Of a stretch of DNA of 64,000 bases, positions 11,306 through 21,666 are shown in pieces; position 1 is the first letter of the stretch; each line of letters starts with the position of its first letter. Under the pieces are notes generated by a model. The model saw nothing but the letters and a program-made list of their open reading frames with translations. It was not told the DNA's origin and ran no database searches. This DNA comes from Charina bottae. Its lineage: Eukaryota > Chordata > Lepidosauria > Squamata > Charinaidae. The translations under genes were made by a program, and so were the position numbers. The stretch covers positions 24,371,501 to 24,435,500 of the forward strand of contig JALMGJ010000011.1 of NCBI GenBank assembly GCA_023362775.1, read 5' to 3'.

Positions 11306-13819
11306 GGGTGACAGTGGGGACTTCCGGTGGGGACATGGTGGACTGAACAGCTGTGCCCACAGGCTCAGCGGGCAGAACTGACAACGTGGCAGTTTTTTTC
11401 GGGCGCAGGCAGGTTTTTCCTGAAGCCCAGGAGTATTTTTCCAGAAAATGGAAAACACCTGGAATCACCCCATCTGTCCTCCGGACGGCTGCTTGCAGCC
11501 AGAAGATTGCAAACAGCATTTGCGCTTGACTGTAAGAGCTGCCGGGAGGCTGGGACGTCACAATTTTCCAAGCCGCACTGTAGCCTTAAAGGGCCACTAA
11601 GACCGGCCATCCCATTTCTAAATCACCCAATTTATATTTCTTTTAAGTACGCGTACCCTAAGAGAGGCTTTCTACAGCAAGGAGAAGCGGGCTCTCTTGG
11701 TGCTTATCGTTATTTTTGGGATTATTTTTTTTTAAATTCTTTTTAAGTTTTGGACTTCGTTTTCCCTCCAAATATTAAGGAGGATTGAGAGTAAATAATT
11801 GTCTCCCTGTTATTATTTTTGTACTAAATTTGAAGATATTAGCATTTTCCTACATGTTGAATTGGCTGTTTTGAACTTTTAGTTTTCTGCTTCTACTTTC
11901 CCTGAGGAATTGTCTGCCTATCTCACTTTCACTTATGCAAACACATTCCGGAATTCTTTCATAACTTTGACTTTCGCTGGTTAAGCTCCTAGGGGGCACC
12001 ATAATCTACTGCGTGAGACATGGAGGATTTTAATTAGACTTTCTCTGACTTCCACCGAGATTTTAAACAGATTCTTTCCGATTCCTACCAAGTTTTTATG
12101 CAAGGCATTCAGGACATTGTGGAAAATATGAGGTCTAAAATGTGTCATCTGGTTGGAGTTGCAAGCCATAAGTGAAATTGATCTTCTGATGGAGCCCCAT
12201 GGAAAAGAAGGGGTTATTATGTATGGGAGGTCTCCTGAAGAGAAGTCAGAGTTTTTGAGGGGGGCAGTTGGGCTGTTCGATTTTTTAAAGAAAAAAGCTC
12301 TGTGCGCATTGTGGGGATATGTAAATGCTCTGGTTTATTTTGAAGTGGGATAAGGGTTTGAGAATATTTATCTGGATTGCTTTTAGGGTTTGGCTGATTT
12401 CATTTATCTTTAACAATTTGGATTAAGATTATTAAGGTATAATAAAAAAAATAAATGTCTGGTTTTGGGTTTAATATGATTAAGATTATTAAAATCGTTG
12501 TATTATCAGGTACAATGGCAGACAATTTGTATGTTTTTTAGTTTGATTTTTTTTTTATTAGATTAAATATAATTTTATTATTAAAAAAACAAAAAACAAA
12601 CAAAGACATCAACAACATCAACAACATAAAGATGAATAACAAAGTACATAACAAACTTAATAAACTTACATTCAAAACTAAATAACCCTACATATCAAAA
12701 TCCTTATGACATTACATCACGTAAAACAATTAGTTTAAAACGACTTCCTGTTTCTTTCTTGAAGATAGCTTCTTACTTTTAATTTTTACTATATTTCTAT
12801 TGTATTCCTCTTTTTATTATTTCTTTAATATATAAATATCTTAATTCTTATTATATTTTAAACCTTTCATTTGTTCTTATATTCTAATACATATATTCTA
12901 ATATATTATCTTATTTATCTCTTCTAATATTTTTCCATTACAATAGTTTTACTTTATATTCTTTTTGCAAAAATTCTATAAATGGATTCCAAGTACGTTC
13001 ATAATCTCCCAGTTCTTTTTGTTTTATTAGAATTGTCAATCTGTCCATCTGAGCTATTTCCATTGTTTTGATTATCCAATCTTCTATTGAGGGGGTGGCT
13101 TCTTCTTTCCAGTGTTTTGCAAAAATAATCCTCGCCGCTGTAGTCAAATGGTATAATAGTTTTTTTTGTTCCTTGTTCATCTTCATGTCGATAATTCCCA
13201 GTAAATAGGTTTCTGATTTTTTTTCCATATCAATTTTGAATATTTTACATATATTACCATGAATTTTGCCCCAATATTTTTTAGTATTTTGACATGTCCA
13301 CCAGATATGATAAAAAGTTCCCACATTTATTTTGCATTTCCAACATATGTTTGATCTTGAACATTTCATTTTATATAATCTCTCAGGAGGCAAATACCAT
13401 CTAAATAGTTTGATCTTTATTATAGTAGACAGGAATGTATAGAATAGTAGTAGGAAGGAAATAATTAAATAAATGTTATCCTTGAGGGGGATTAGGTGGT
13501 TTATATATCTTTTTTTTCTTTTAATATAAGGGGAAGGAACAACTGTATTTAGTGATTTTTATAATGTTTTATAAAATGATTTATAGAAATAATGTGATTT
13601 TGGTTTACCATAGAGTAAGGGATTATGGAATACTGTTGTATATCCTTGCTGTTAAAAGTCAGAAGTCACCTCTTTTTTAATTTTAAAAAAAAATTCTCTT
13701 GTGTTTCCATACTTTTTTCTCTTTTTTCTTTGTAGTTTTTTGTTTTTCTGTAGCTTTTATCTTTGTTTGAAACTTAATAAAACTCTTATTAAAAGAGAGA
13801 GAGAGAGGGTGACAGTGGG
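11306..13819 (+). mobile_element. L1-type retrotransposon, internally deleted, with a nested insertion
   Basis: The element at 11319-13806 begins 'gacttccggtggggacatgg', similar in style to the 5' end of the full-length L1 at 49176, and ends in an A-rich/AG-rich tail. It is flanked by a 13-bp duplication, GGGTGACAGTGGG (11306-11318 and 13807-13819). Without the nested insert it is only about 1.6 kb and has no endonuclease or reverse transcriptase, so it must have been mobilised in trans or deleted later. A 5'-truncated sister copy lies at 44214-44998. Confidence 0.7.
12539..13414 (-). mobile_element. 5'-truncated L1 fragment (ORF2 C-terminus), nested
   Basis: The fragment at 12548-13405 is in reverse orientation. 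It starts with poly-T (the element's poly-A tail) and is flanked by TAGTTTGAT at 12539-12547 and 13406-13414. On the minus strand, 12938-13393 encodes the ORF2 C-terminal region: RWYLPPERLYKM, then CWKC, then a GTFYHIWWTC zinc-knuckle-like motif, then LTTAARIIFAKHWK. The sister copy of the host element at about 44585 lacks this insert, which confirms the borders. It is a dead fragment: endonuclease and RT domains are absent. Confidence 0.88.
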
Positions 13820-15000
13820 TGCACAAGCAGTGGAAGTCTCCCCCATCCCCTTCCAGGAATCTCAAATGGCAGCCCAGTGCAGCATATTTTCCCTTGCCCA
13901 AGATTGTATGGCTTGGGGCATATCATCATCATTGGTTAGAATTATATTGCCGTGATGGCCTCTGAGTCCATTGTCCCATCTGTGGCCCAACCTTGGGGGA
14001 GGCAGGCAAAGCCAGGGTTACGACAGTGTGCAGTAAGAAAGAGAAACAGCAAGAGAGGCATAGGAGAAAAGTTTTGAGTGGAAAGATGAGATATAGCTGG
14101 AAGTCCCGGTCAGCTGCTGTGTCTTGAGCCTGGAGACCAAATGGAGTTGAAGGCCACTTCCTTCCTAGCCTCTAACATTCTGTACCATCTTTCAAGGTGT
14201 TAGATCTCTTTTATATCTTGAGCCCCTGGATAGAGAGATTAGGCCTGCATACATGAAAGCCTAATAGACAATGGCTTCCCCAAGGCCACCACTGTGCTTC
14301 ATGGCTAATTGTGGATTTGCATCCCTGCCTCTCCCACTTCCCTATGCTGAATTTTGCACCCTCAGCCTAAATCTATAGTGCAGTTGTGGCATCCACATAC
14401 AATTTCAACAATTATTATCTACACAGACCCACACCCACCCAATTTCTAAAATTGATTTCCAGCTGCTTTCAAGTTGGTTAGCGTCCTTTTTGGGTGTTTC
14501 AATTCAGGTCTCATTACCTTTCTTCTCTGAGCTTGGAAATCAGGTTCCTCAGTACTCTGAGGGTGGGGATGTGAGAGAAATGACTGCAACTCAGTATATT
14601 TCCCTCTAAAGTGAAAACCTCCTCCTCCAGGAACTAAATTGCTGCATAGCTTGTTTAATTGGTTTGGCTGCATTTTGGAGGCATTTGCTGTCGTAGAGCT
14701 AGAGCTTGGGTACCAGATTCCTGCTGTCAGCAAAATGCATATTTGCAAGTTATCTGCTGACACACCATCCCTGTTGTCCTTGGGGCTTGTCATCCCATCC
14801 GGTGGAGTTTCTGGGGACCAGTGAGAGTTACGGTGGGAAAACGCTCACGTATCGCTTCATTGAAACACCAGCTACTGGCTTCAGTGGCTTGGTTAAGGCA
14901 GCTGCCCTCACCTTGTACCCTGAGGAGAGGCTATTTCTTGGATCCTCAAGCCTAAAGTTTTAGATTCCAAGCCCATGACCCTCATTATCAGTGAAAGACA
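13820..15000. other. Non-coding stretch
   Basis: I see no exon, tRNA-like gene or recognised repeat. Confidence 0.35.
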
Positions 15001-15139
15001 GTGGGACCATAGCTTGGTAGGAAGATACATGCTTTGGATGCAAAACATCCAAGTTCCAATTTTAGGTCAGGCAGGAAAAGTTATGTCAATTTCCCTCAGC
15101 CTGGAAGATGTGGTTGCCTGCAACTCCTGTCGACCCAAC

Positions 15140-15500
15140 AGTTCGAAAGCTTAGCAAGTAGATAAATTGGGTACCACCTTAAGTGGGAGAATTTGCTGGC
15201 ATCCTGTCGGAGATCGGCCACTGAACGGAAGACCTCTTGAATGGTGGCGGCGGCGACGGATCCCGAAGCAGCAACATCTACAGGATGTCAGCAGCCGGCT
15301 CCGACGCAAGGCATCATGGGACATGTAGTCCAGTAGCCACGGAAGAGTCGGTTCCCTTACCCCTTCCCTTAGCGCGCAATTTAAATTGTAAGAATGTATA
15401 AAAATGTATACGATGTATGTAAGCCGCCTAGAGTCCTCCGTTAGGGAGGGGATAGGCAGGGTATAAATATAAGTATAAATAAAATAAATAAATAAATTCC
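15140..15500 (+). repeat. SINE/LINE-tail repeat ending in (TAAA)n
   Basis: The 3' part, 'gtaagccgcctagagtcctc' followed by 'ggcagggtataaatataag' and A-rich tandem units, matches the tail at 43674-43750. A shared tail with different 5' sequence is typical of LINE-derived ends or SINEs. The 5' border is not defined. Confidence 0.5.
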
Positions 15501-16926
15501 CATTGTCACAATCAGGGATGTGCTGCTTTGTATTATGGGGGTTGTAGGCTAACACATCTGGAGAGTCCAGGACTGGGGAACTGTGGTTTAGACAGTGTTG
15601 AACTTAGAGGAATGCTTGGAGGAAAGCTTTGCCTCTCCTTTTACAGCTGGAGTTTTTGCATGATTTAAAAAGTGGAGTTTTCTCTTTGCATTATCAAGAT
15701 AAAGCAATTTACTCTACCAGTTATCAAGCTCTTGGCGAACCTTTTCAAGAAGTAAGGAAGTAGCAATCCTGGGGTGTTTTAAGGGGCTCAAGTTTTTATT
15801 TCTAAATGTGTATCCCCTTTTTTTTGTATTTTTATCTCCTGACTACTGCCCAGTGCTCTTGACATGTGTCAGGCAAAAGCTGAAAGAAGTACAGCTTTTT
15901 CTTGCAAGGGACAGAATAATTTGGGAGGGGGAAGTAACCTACCAATTAACATTCTATTTTTCATACTGTTGTTAGACACAGGAATTACGTTAGCAAAACA
16001 AGTTGGCCACAAGCTTCTGCATGCTAGCAGTGACACCTCAGTTTGTGACTCTACCTCTGGCCTAGTGGTAGGCCTCCTGAGTCTGTCTTGTTGACTCAAT
16101 CATTTGTAGAATCTTCTCTTGGGCCTGACACAGGTAGAATTGCTGGCCTCTTAATGAACTACAAGGGGGGTGTTTATCACCTTCCTAATTGAGAGCTGGC
16201 TTCAGGCAGCCTCAATTAGCACAGTAATTGGGCTCAAGGAGACCTAATCTGTTTGTGTAAAGCTGCAACCTCTGGGGAAACAGGAGATGAGAAAAAGGAT
16301 AAGGTCAAGCATAGACAGCAGGAAGTGCAAATCAGGAATGGATATAGTAGTTTGGATTGGAGTGAAAGGGAAACCTACTCTGGGTTATAGTAATAGAAGC
16401 ATGCCATTTCTTTCCCCAAAAATAATTTTTTTAGGAATCAGCAGGGCTGGATGACAGATCTCATCATATCATATCAAATCCCTGAGAATGATGGACGTGG
16501 TATCAAACAACATTTTGAAAGGTGAAGATTCCTCATATTTGCAAGGTTTTTCTTTCAGGGGAAAAAAAATCTAAGAATGCCATACACGTTTTAATAGTTA
16601 TTGACCAGCAAGAAGCACTGTATTAACAGTTCCGTCCTTATTGCAGGTAGCAAGATGCTATTCTATAGGGTTTTAAACCCTCTACCAGGAATTGAACTCA
16701 TGGACCTTTGGACCTTAGATGACTACATGAAGTGCATTAGCTTTAGGAGCTATTCAGGTCCTGGCACTCAATGGTTTCAGGAAGGAACATCTAGAAGCGC
16801 TTTCAGAATGGGGAAGTCATGTAAAACTCTGTACAGGGGGGCATGAAGTCTGTATCTCTGCTCTGAGAGCTTAAGGGAAGGTGGACTGAATATGCCATTC
16901 TGGTAGCGCTTCTAGAGATCCCTCCC
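15501..16926. other. Non-coding stretch
   Basis: Nothing recognised beyond short A/T runs. Confidence 0.35.
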
Positions 16927-17209
16927 TGCAACCATAGGCTGACCATACGTCCTGTTTTGAACGGGACAGTCCCATTTTTTTACCATTTCTGGACCGTCTT
17001 TTTCTTTAAAAACTCAATTTTGTCCTGTTTTTGAAGGGATGGAAAGCGTGTGCGCGCGTGTGCCAGCTTGCGTGCCTGCGCGCACGGGCAACTGCATGCA
17101 TGCTTGAGCACGCGCACGTGTGCCAGCTTGCGTGCCGGCGTGCACGCTGGTGTGCGCGCATTAGGGTCCCGTATCCGTCTCAGGGAAATATGGTCACCCT
17201 ATGCAACCA
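16927..17209. mobile_element. hAT-type element, family E, with a CpG-rich interior
   Basis: The element at 16935-17201 starts TAGGCTGACCATACGTCC and ends TATGGTCACCCTA. It is flanked by a perfect 8-bp duplication, TGCAACCA (16927-16934 and 17202-17209). Its centre (17040-17160) is an alternating GC/GT/CA-rich block with two partial direct repeats of 'gtgtgccagcttgcgtgc', prone to Z-DNA. Non-coding. Confidence 0.88.
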
Positions 17210-17274
17210 CTAAATACCGGAACCTGGATAGCTGCTAAAGCCAATCCACTGAATATAGTCTTCTACAATGCAAA

Positions 17275-17307
17275 GGCTTAAAGTTGCCATGGTTGAGAAA
17301 CACTGGT
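17275..17307. mobile_element. Solitary end of a family B foldback element
   Basis: Only the terminal 'gttgccatggttgagaaacactg' arm remains. The partner arm is missing. Confidence 0.6.
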
Positions 17308-17564
17308 GTAGATTAAATAGATCACAAACTTGGGAATCTGCAAGCAGTTTTTAATTCAGACATTTTCTCTGTATTTGTGCTTTCTTCTGAGGAATTGTCA
17401 ATGTCATCCAAAGTAAACATTTTGTAAGGACTGGGAGAAGGATGCCATTTGTTTAATCTGCCACCCCCTAATATTTTTTTGAGTGTTACTGAAAGTTTCC
17501 TCACCTGAAGTAAACAAGAATAAATCAATAAACCAGCTTTCCTGAGTCTGGTATCTTTCAGATA

Positions 17565-20113
17565 TCAATCGAAGATAATATTTGTAGCTCAGGGTTGAAC
17601 TGTGGAGTCCTTTGTGCTCTCTGAGCCTTGCTGTTTTCTTGCAGATGTTTCATTGCCAAACTAGGCAACTTCTTCAGTGCAAAAAGGGAGTGGGACTTGC
17701 TCTCTGTTTATATACGCTGGCTTGTCCTGCTTGTGTTGGTGGAGATGTTGTTCTCCCCTTAGGAGTTCCTTGATTGGGCTGTTGTTTGGTGCTTGGTTGA
17801 TTGACTGGGTTAATAGTTCCTTGATTAGGGTATATTGTGCTGTTTGATTGTTCCTCTGGTGCTAATCTTGGTGTTAATCTATGCATATCTGGGTATTGAT
17901 TGCTGGCAAGGAGGTGTTCTGGTCTTTTGGCTTTTCTATTGTCTCTTATGAATGGTATGTAAATGTTGTTTACCTCTATGTGTCTGTTGATGGCTGCTTT
18001 GTCTGAGTGCCAAGCTTCCAGGAATTGTTTTTGGATTTCGCTTGGTTTAAGATGCTCAGTTTCCCAGTTGAAAGTATGGTTGAGTCTGTCCATGTGTTGT
18101 GAGATTAAGAAGTTTTCATTGTGTCTTCTGACTGCTAGTTGGTGTTCGTGGATGCGCTCTGCTAGTCTTCTGCCCGTCTGTCCTACATAGTGGCTGCTAC
18201 AGTCCTTATCTTAGTTATCTATGTTGTAGATAACTCCTGTTTTTTCTTCTTGGGCTACTGGGTCTTTTGGGTTACTTAAGATGTTCTGAAGGGTTTTGGT
18301 TGGTTCATGTGCTATGGTGATGCCATGTGGCTGTAACAGTCTATTGGTCGTTTCTGAGATGTTTCTGATGTATGGCAGTGTTATCCTTTTCATAGCTTCT
18401 GTTGGTTGTGTTGTAATGGGATGGGTAGTTAGGCACTTTTTGATAAACTTGTGTGGGTATCCATTTTGCTGGAAGATGTTATATAAGTGGTTGGTTTCAT
18501 TTTTCTGGTGGTCTGGGTTGCTGCAGTGCATTAGTGCTCCTCTGAATAATGTTCTTACACAGCTTCTCTTGTGTGAGGTTGGGTTGTTGCTTTGGTAATG
18601 GAGCACTTGGTTAGTGTGGGTAGATTTCCACTAGACTTGTGTTTCTAGAATGCCCTCATTTCCTCTACTGATGGTAGAGTGCACCAAGTGCAGTGTGTTG
18701 TTGTTTTCTTCTTCTCTTGTGAATTTTATTCCATTGAAGATGTTGATGGTTTCATGTGTTTCCTCCAATTGTTCCTTTTTTATTATGACAAAGGTGTCAT
18801 CTACATACCGATCCATACTTTGGGTTGTATACCTGGAAGTGTTATCATTTCTAGATGCTGCATTACAATCTCTGGTATGAGTCCTGAAAGTGGTGATCTC
18901 ATAGGTGTTCCTTTGATTTTTTGGTATATTTGTCCATCAAACTGAAAGTAGGTAGTGAGGCAGAGGTCAATGAGGTCCATGATTCTGGGTATTTCTATCT
19001 TAGTGTATTTGACTACGCTGGGTGTGTTTCGTAGAACTGCTGCCATGGATTCTTTCGCTAGTGCTGGGTCTATGGATGTAAAGAGTGCAATGACATTGAA
19101 TTACACCATAATTTCATCTTCTTCTATTTGTAAGTCTTTCGTTTTCTGGAGGCACTGTAGTGGGGAGTTGATAGAATATTCGCTCTCCTCTCTAAGATGC
19201 CTAAGTTTTTTGTGAGCTCTTTAGCTATGTTGTAAGTGGGAGTCCCTGGTAACAATACAATTGGCCGAAGCGGTATGCCAGGTTTGTGTATTTTGGGGCA
19301 TCCGTAGAAGCGTGGGAGGATGGGTCCACTGCTTTTCATTCACCTCTGTTCTTCTTTTGTGATTTGACCTTTCTTGGTGAGGTCGTTAAGAGTTCTTTTT
19401 ACCTTGTTGTCCAGTTTCTGTATGGTGTTGGTGTTTACTAGGGTGTAGGTTTCTTTGTCCACAAGTAGTTCTTTAGCCTTTTGTATATATTGCAATCTGT
19501 CCATAATGACGGTGGTACGGCCTTTGTCTGCTGGGAGGATGATGATAGTTTGGTCCCTCTTTAGGTTTTTGCGTGCTGCTCTGCCCTCTGCTTTCAGTTG
19601 GTTCTGTTTCCATGTCCTTCTGGTTTGTGGTATGATTTTCTGTCTTACGTTCTCTTGGGTTTCTGTGGTAAGTCCTGTAGTTTTCAATGCTGCTTCTAAA
19701 GCTGCAAAGAATTCTAATTTATTTGCATCTTCTGTGTTGTAATTGAGGCTTCTCTATAGGATATGGTGTTCTGTAGTGGATAATGGACGACTGGACATGT
19801 TGACCACCCATTCCGGTTCCAGTCCTTCTTTGTTTCTGGTGTTTAACTTAAGTAGTTTAGTTTGGAATTTAGCTTTCCTTTTTTCTGCTTGTCTCAGTGA
19901 TGTGGTCTTGATGGTAGTAGTCAGCATATTGATGTGATCAGGGGTCATAGTCTGTTCTAGTTGTTCCTTGAGGCTGTCTATAGTGTGTTGATATTTGTTT
20001 AATCTGAGGTGGGCGTCCATGATCATTAGCCATATCATTTTTCGCCCACTTTGTTGTGCTTTCAGATATATTGGGATTTCAGAATTCCCCGTCTGCATGC
20101 AATCCCAACACAT
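17565..20113 (-). mobile_element. Penelope-like retroelement with RT and GIY-YIG domains, broken
   Basis: Reading the minus strand from 20113 down, pieces in several frames encode an N-terminal coiled region, then 'IIILPADKGRTTVIMDR' at about 19510-19560. These are followed by 'RFYGCPKIHKPGIPLRPI', 'GTPMRSPLSGLI' and the RT catalytic box YVDD at about 18808. The C-terminal part carries a GIY-YIG-type endonuclease motif, HYVGQTGRRLAERIHEH (about 18130-18190). RT plus GIY-YIG is diagnostic of Penelope-like elements. Several stops and frameshifts make it a pseudogene. Its 3' end contains 'tgaaacatctgcaagaaaac', which recurs in the foldback at 59411. It lies 5' of the PAQR4 exons and could be in an intron. 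Confidence 0.9.
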
Positions 20114-20437
20114 TTGGAAGCCACCAAGCTGTGGAAGGCTTAGGAAAGTCTGTATTTAAAAAAATGCACCTCTTGAGAGAAGGGCCAACAGGTTGAGTGT
20201 CCCTACACAAAAATGCTTTGGGTGCAATTTCTGTGGTCCATGAAATTTCTTTCATCTCTGTTCTGTGATAATTGATGAACAAAGGATGGTGCTGGGGGCA
20301 AACAAACGTTATGGATGGGATAAGATGCAGGCAATGCTGACAGGATTGCAAAGAGACGAAGGGATCTCTGGTACTATCCCTAGTTGGAATCTGAATCGTA
20401 ATCCTCTCTCTCAATTATTTCTTTCCTTTTCTTTCAG

Positions 20438-20656
20438 GTATCCCTCTGCTGGGGTTTCTCTTCGTGCTGCCGTTGACCATTCCATGGGCTCGACTTTCAG
20501 AATCATGGCTGGGAATAGTGCACTATTTGGCTTGCATTTTTCCACAGCTGGGCAGTGTGCTTTACCACCTCTTCATGAATCATGAGGGAGGCCCTGCTGT
20601 TTACCATACCTTGCTCACCCTTGATATGTGTGGGGTATGCATGGTCAACACTTTGG
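20438..20656 (+). CDS. PAQR4: PAQR4, internal coding exon
   Basis: This exon encodes 73 residues of progestin and adipoQ receptor family member 4, a seven-pass membrane protein linked in the literature to ceramide metabolism and Golgi/ER sorting. The acceptor is ...ctttcag/G and the donor is TTGG/gtgagt, both phase 1. The translation GIPLLGFLFVLPLTIPWARL begins in the first membrane helix. It continues to GSVLYHLFMNHEGG and LDMCGVCMVNTLG. The S-x-x-Y-H-x-F-x-x-H region carries the family's conserved metal-site Ser and His, here SVLYHLFMNH. It closely follows my memory of human PAQR4. The preceding exon, about 57 residues ending 'YTHG', was not found in the window. Confidence 0.95.
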
Positions 20657-21232
20657 GTGAGTGAAAGTGCTCCCCTGTCATCCATGGATGACTTATTGGG
20701 AGGGAGGAGCAAAAGAACAGTCGCTATTTGTACTGAGAACACAGGAGGACTGAAACTGGTATTTGAGCTGGGAGCAGGTTGCAGCCTGGAGGGTATATGA
20801 GCCAAATTGTACTGGATTTGGGTACTGAATGGCCAATCTTTATGTGATGGCAGAAGCCATCTTGGGTAAAAGATCAAGAATGAAGAAGAGGTAGAATGGA
20901 TGTAGAATTGAGTGGTTCTGGTTATGCTTGGAAAGGAAACGCTCATACTGACTTAAAAGAAACTGAATTTAAAACAATGAAAAACCTTGTATTTTCAATG
21001 AATGATCCTCGCATTGTAAAGTTATTTTTATTTTATTTATCCTCGCATTGTAAAGTTGAGTTATTTGGGAAAAAAGGAGCTTTTCATTCCTGTAAATACA
21101 ATAGTGTTTGTTCCGAGAGGGTCTGAGGGGCAGCTGAAATATTCCAAGAGTGCTAGTGACTGGCCATGCAAGCTGATTGCCACTGCTTTTACCCTGAATT
21201 TCTAGGTGGACTGACTGTCTCTTTCTATACAG
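20657..21232 (+). other. PAQR4 intron between the two coding exons
   Basis: A phase-1 intron bounded by gtgagt and ctatacag. It contains an imperfect direct duplication of 'cctcgcattgtaaagtt' at about 21008 and 21041. No other feature. Confidence 0.85.
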
Positions 21233-21666
21233 GTGCTCTACCAATCATCTACTGCACGCTGGCCTGCTCCCCACTTCCTCGTACTATTGCCCTGCTGACC
21301 TACACAGGCTTGTCAAGCTATGGTATCTTTTGTGCAGTGACTGCTCGCTCCAGTGTCCGGCGCTTACGAGCCTTTGTCTGGCAGGCTATGTTCCGCTTCT
21401 TCTTCTTCTTCTTGCGGTGGGTGGGACTAGGCACTGGCAATCCCACCTCTCTGCGTTCATACCTCATTATGGACGTTCTGGCCTTTTTTGGGGGCGTCAT
21501 CAACATCTCGCGGGTGCCTGAGCGCTGGAAGCCAGGCTGTTTTGACTATTGGTTCAACAGCCATCAGATTATGCACGTGCTGGTAGTGTTCAGTATACTC
21601 TATCTCCACTGGGGAGTAGTGGCTGATCTTCATTGGATCGCCAACTATGCCTGTCTAATGGATTGA
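21233..21666 (+). CDS. PAQR4: PAQR4, terminal coding exon
   Basis: The acceptor is ttctatacag/G in phase 1. The exon encodes about 143 residues and ends LHWIANYACLMD with a TGA stop at 21664. The translation starts GALPIIYCTLACSPLPRT and runs through several membrane helices, including a run of five Phe in RFFFFFLRW. It then gives the conserved RVPERWKPGCFDYWFNSHQIMH, which holds the two C-terminal metal-binding histidines of the family (H-x-x-x-H in SHQIMH plus flanks). With the previous exon, about 216 of an expected 270 residues are present. The frame is intact and nothing suggests decay. Confidence 0.96.
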
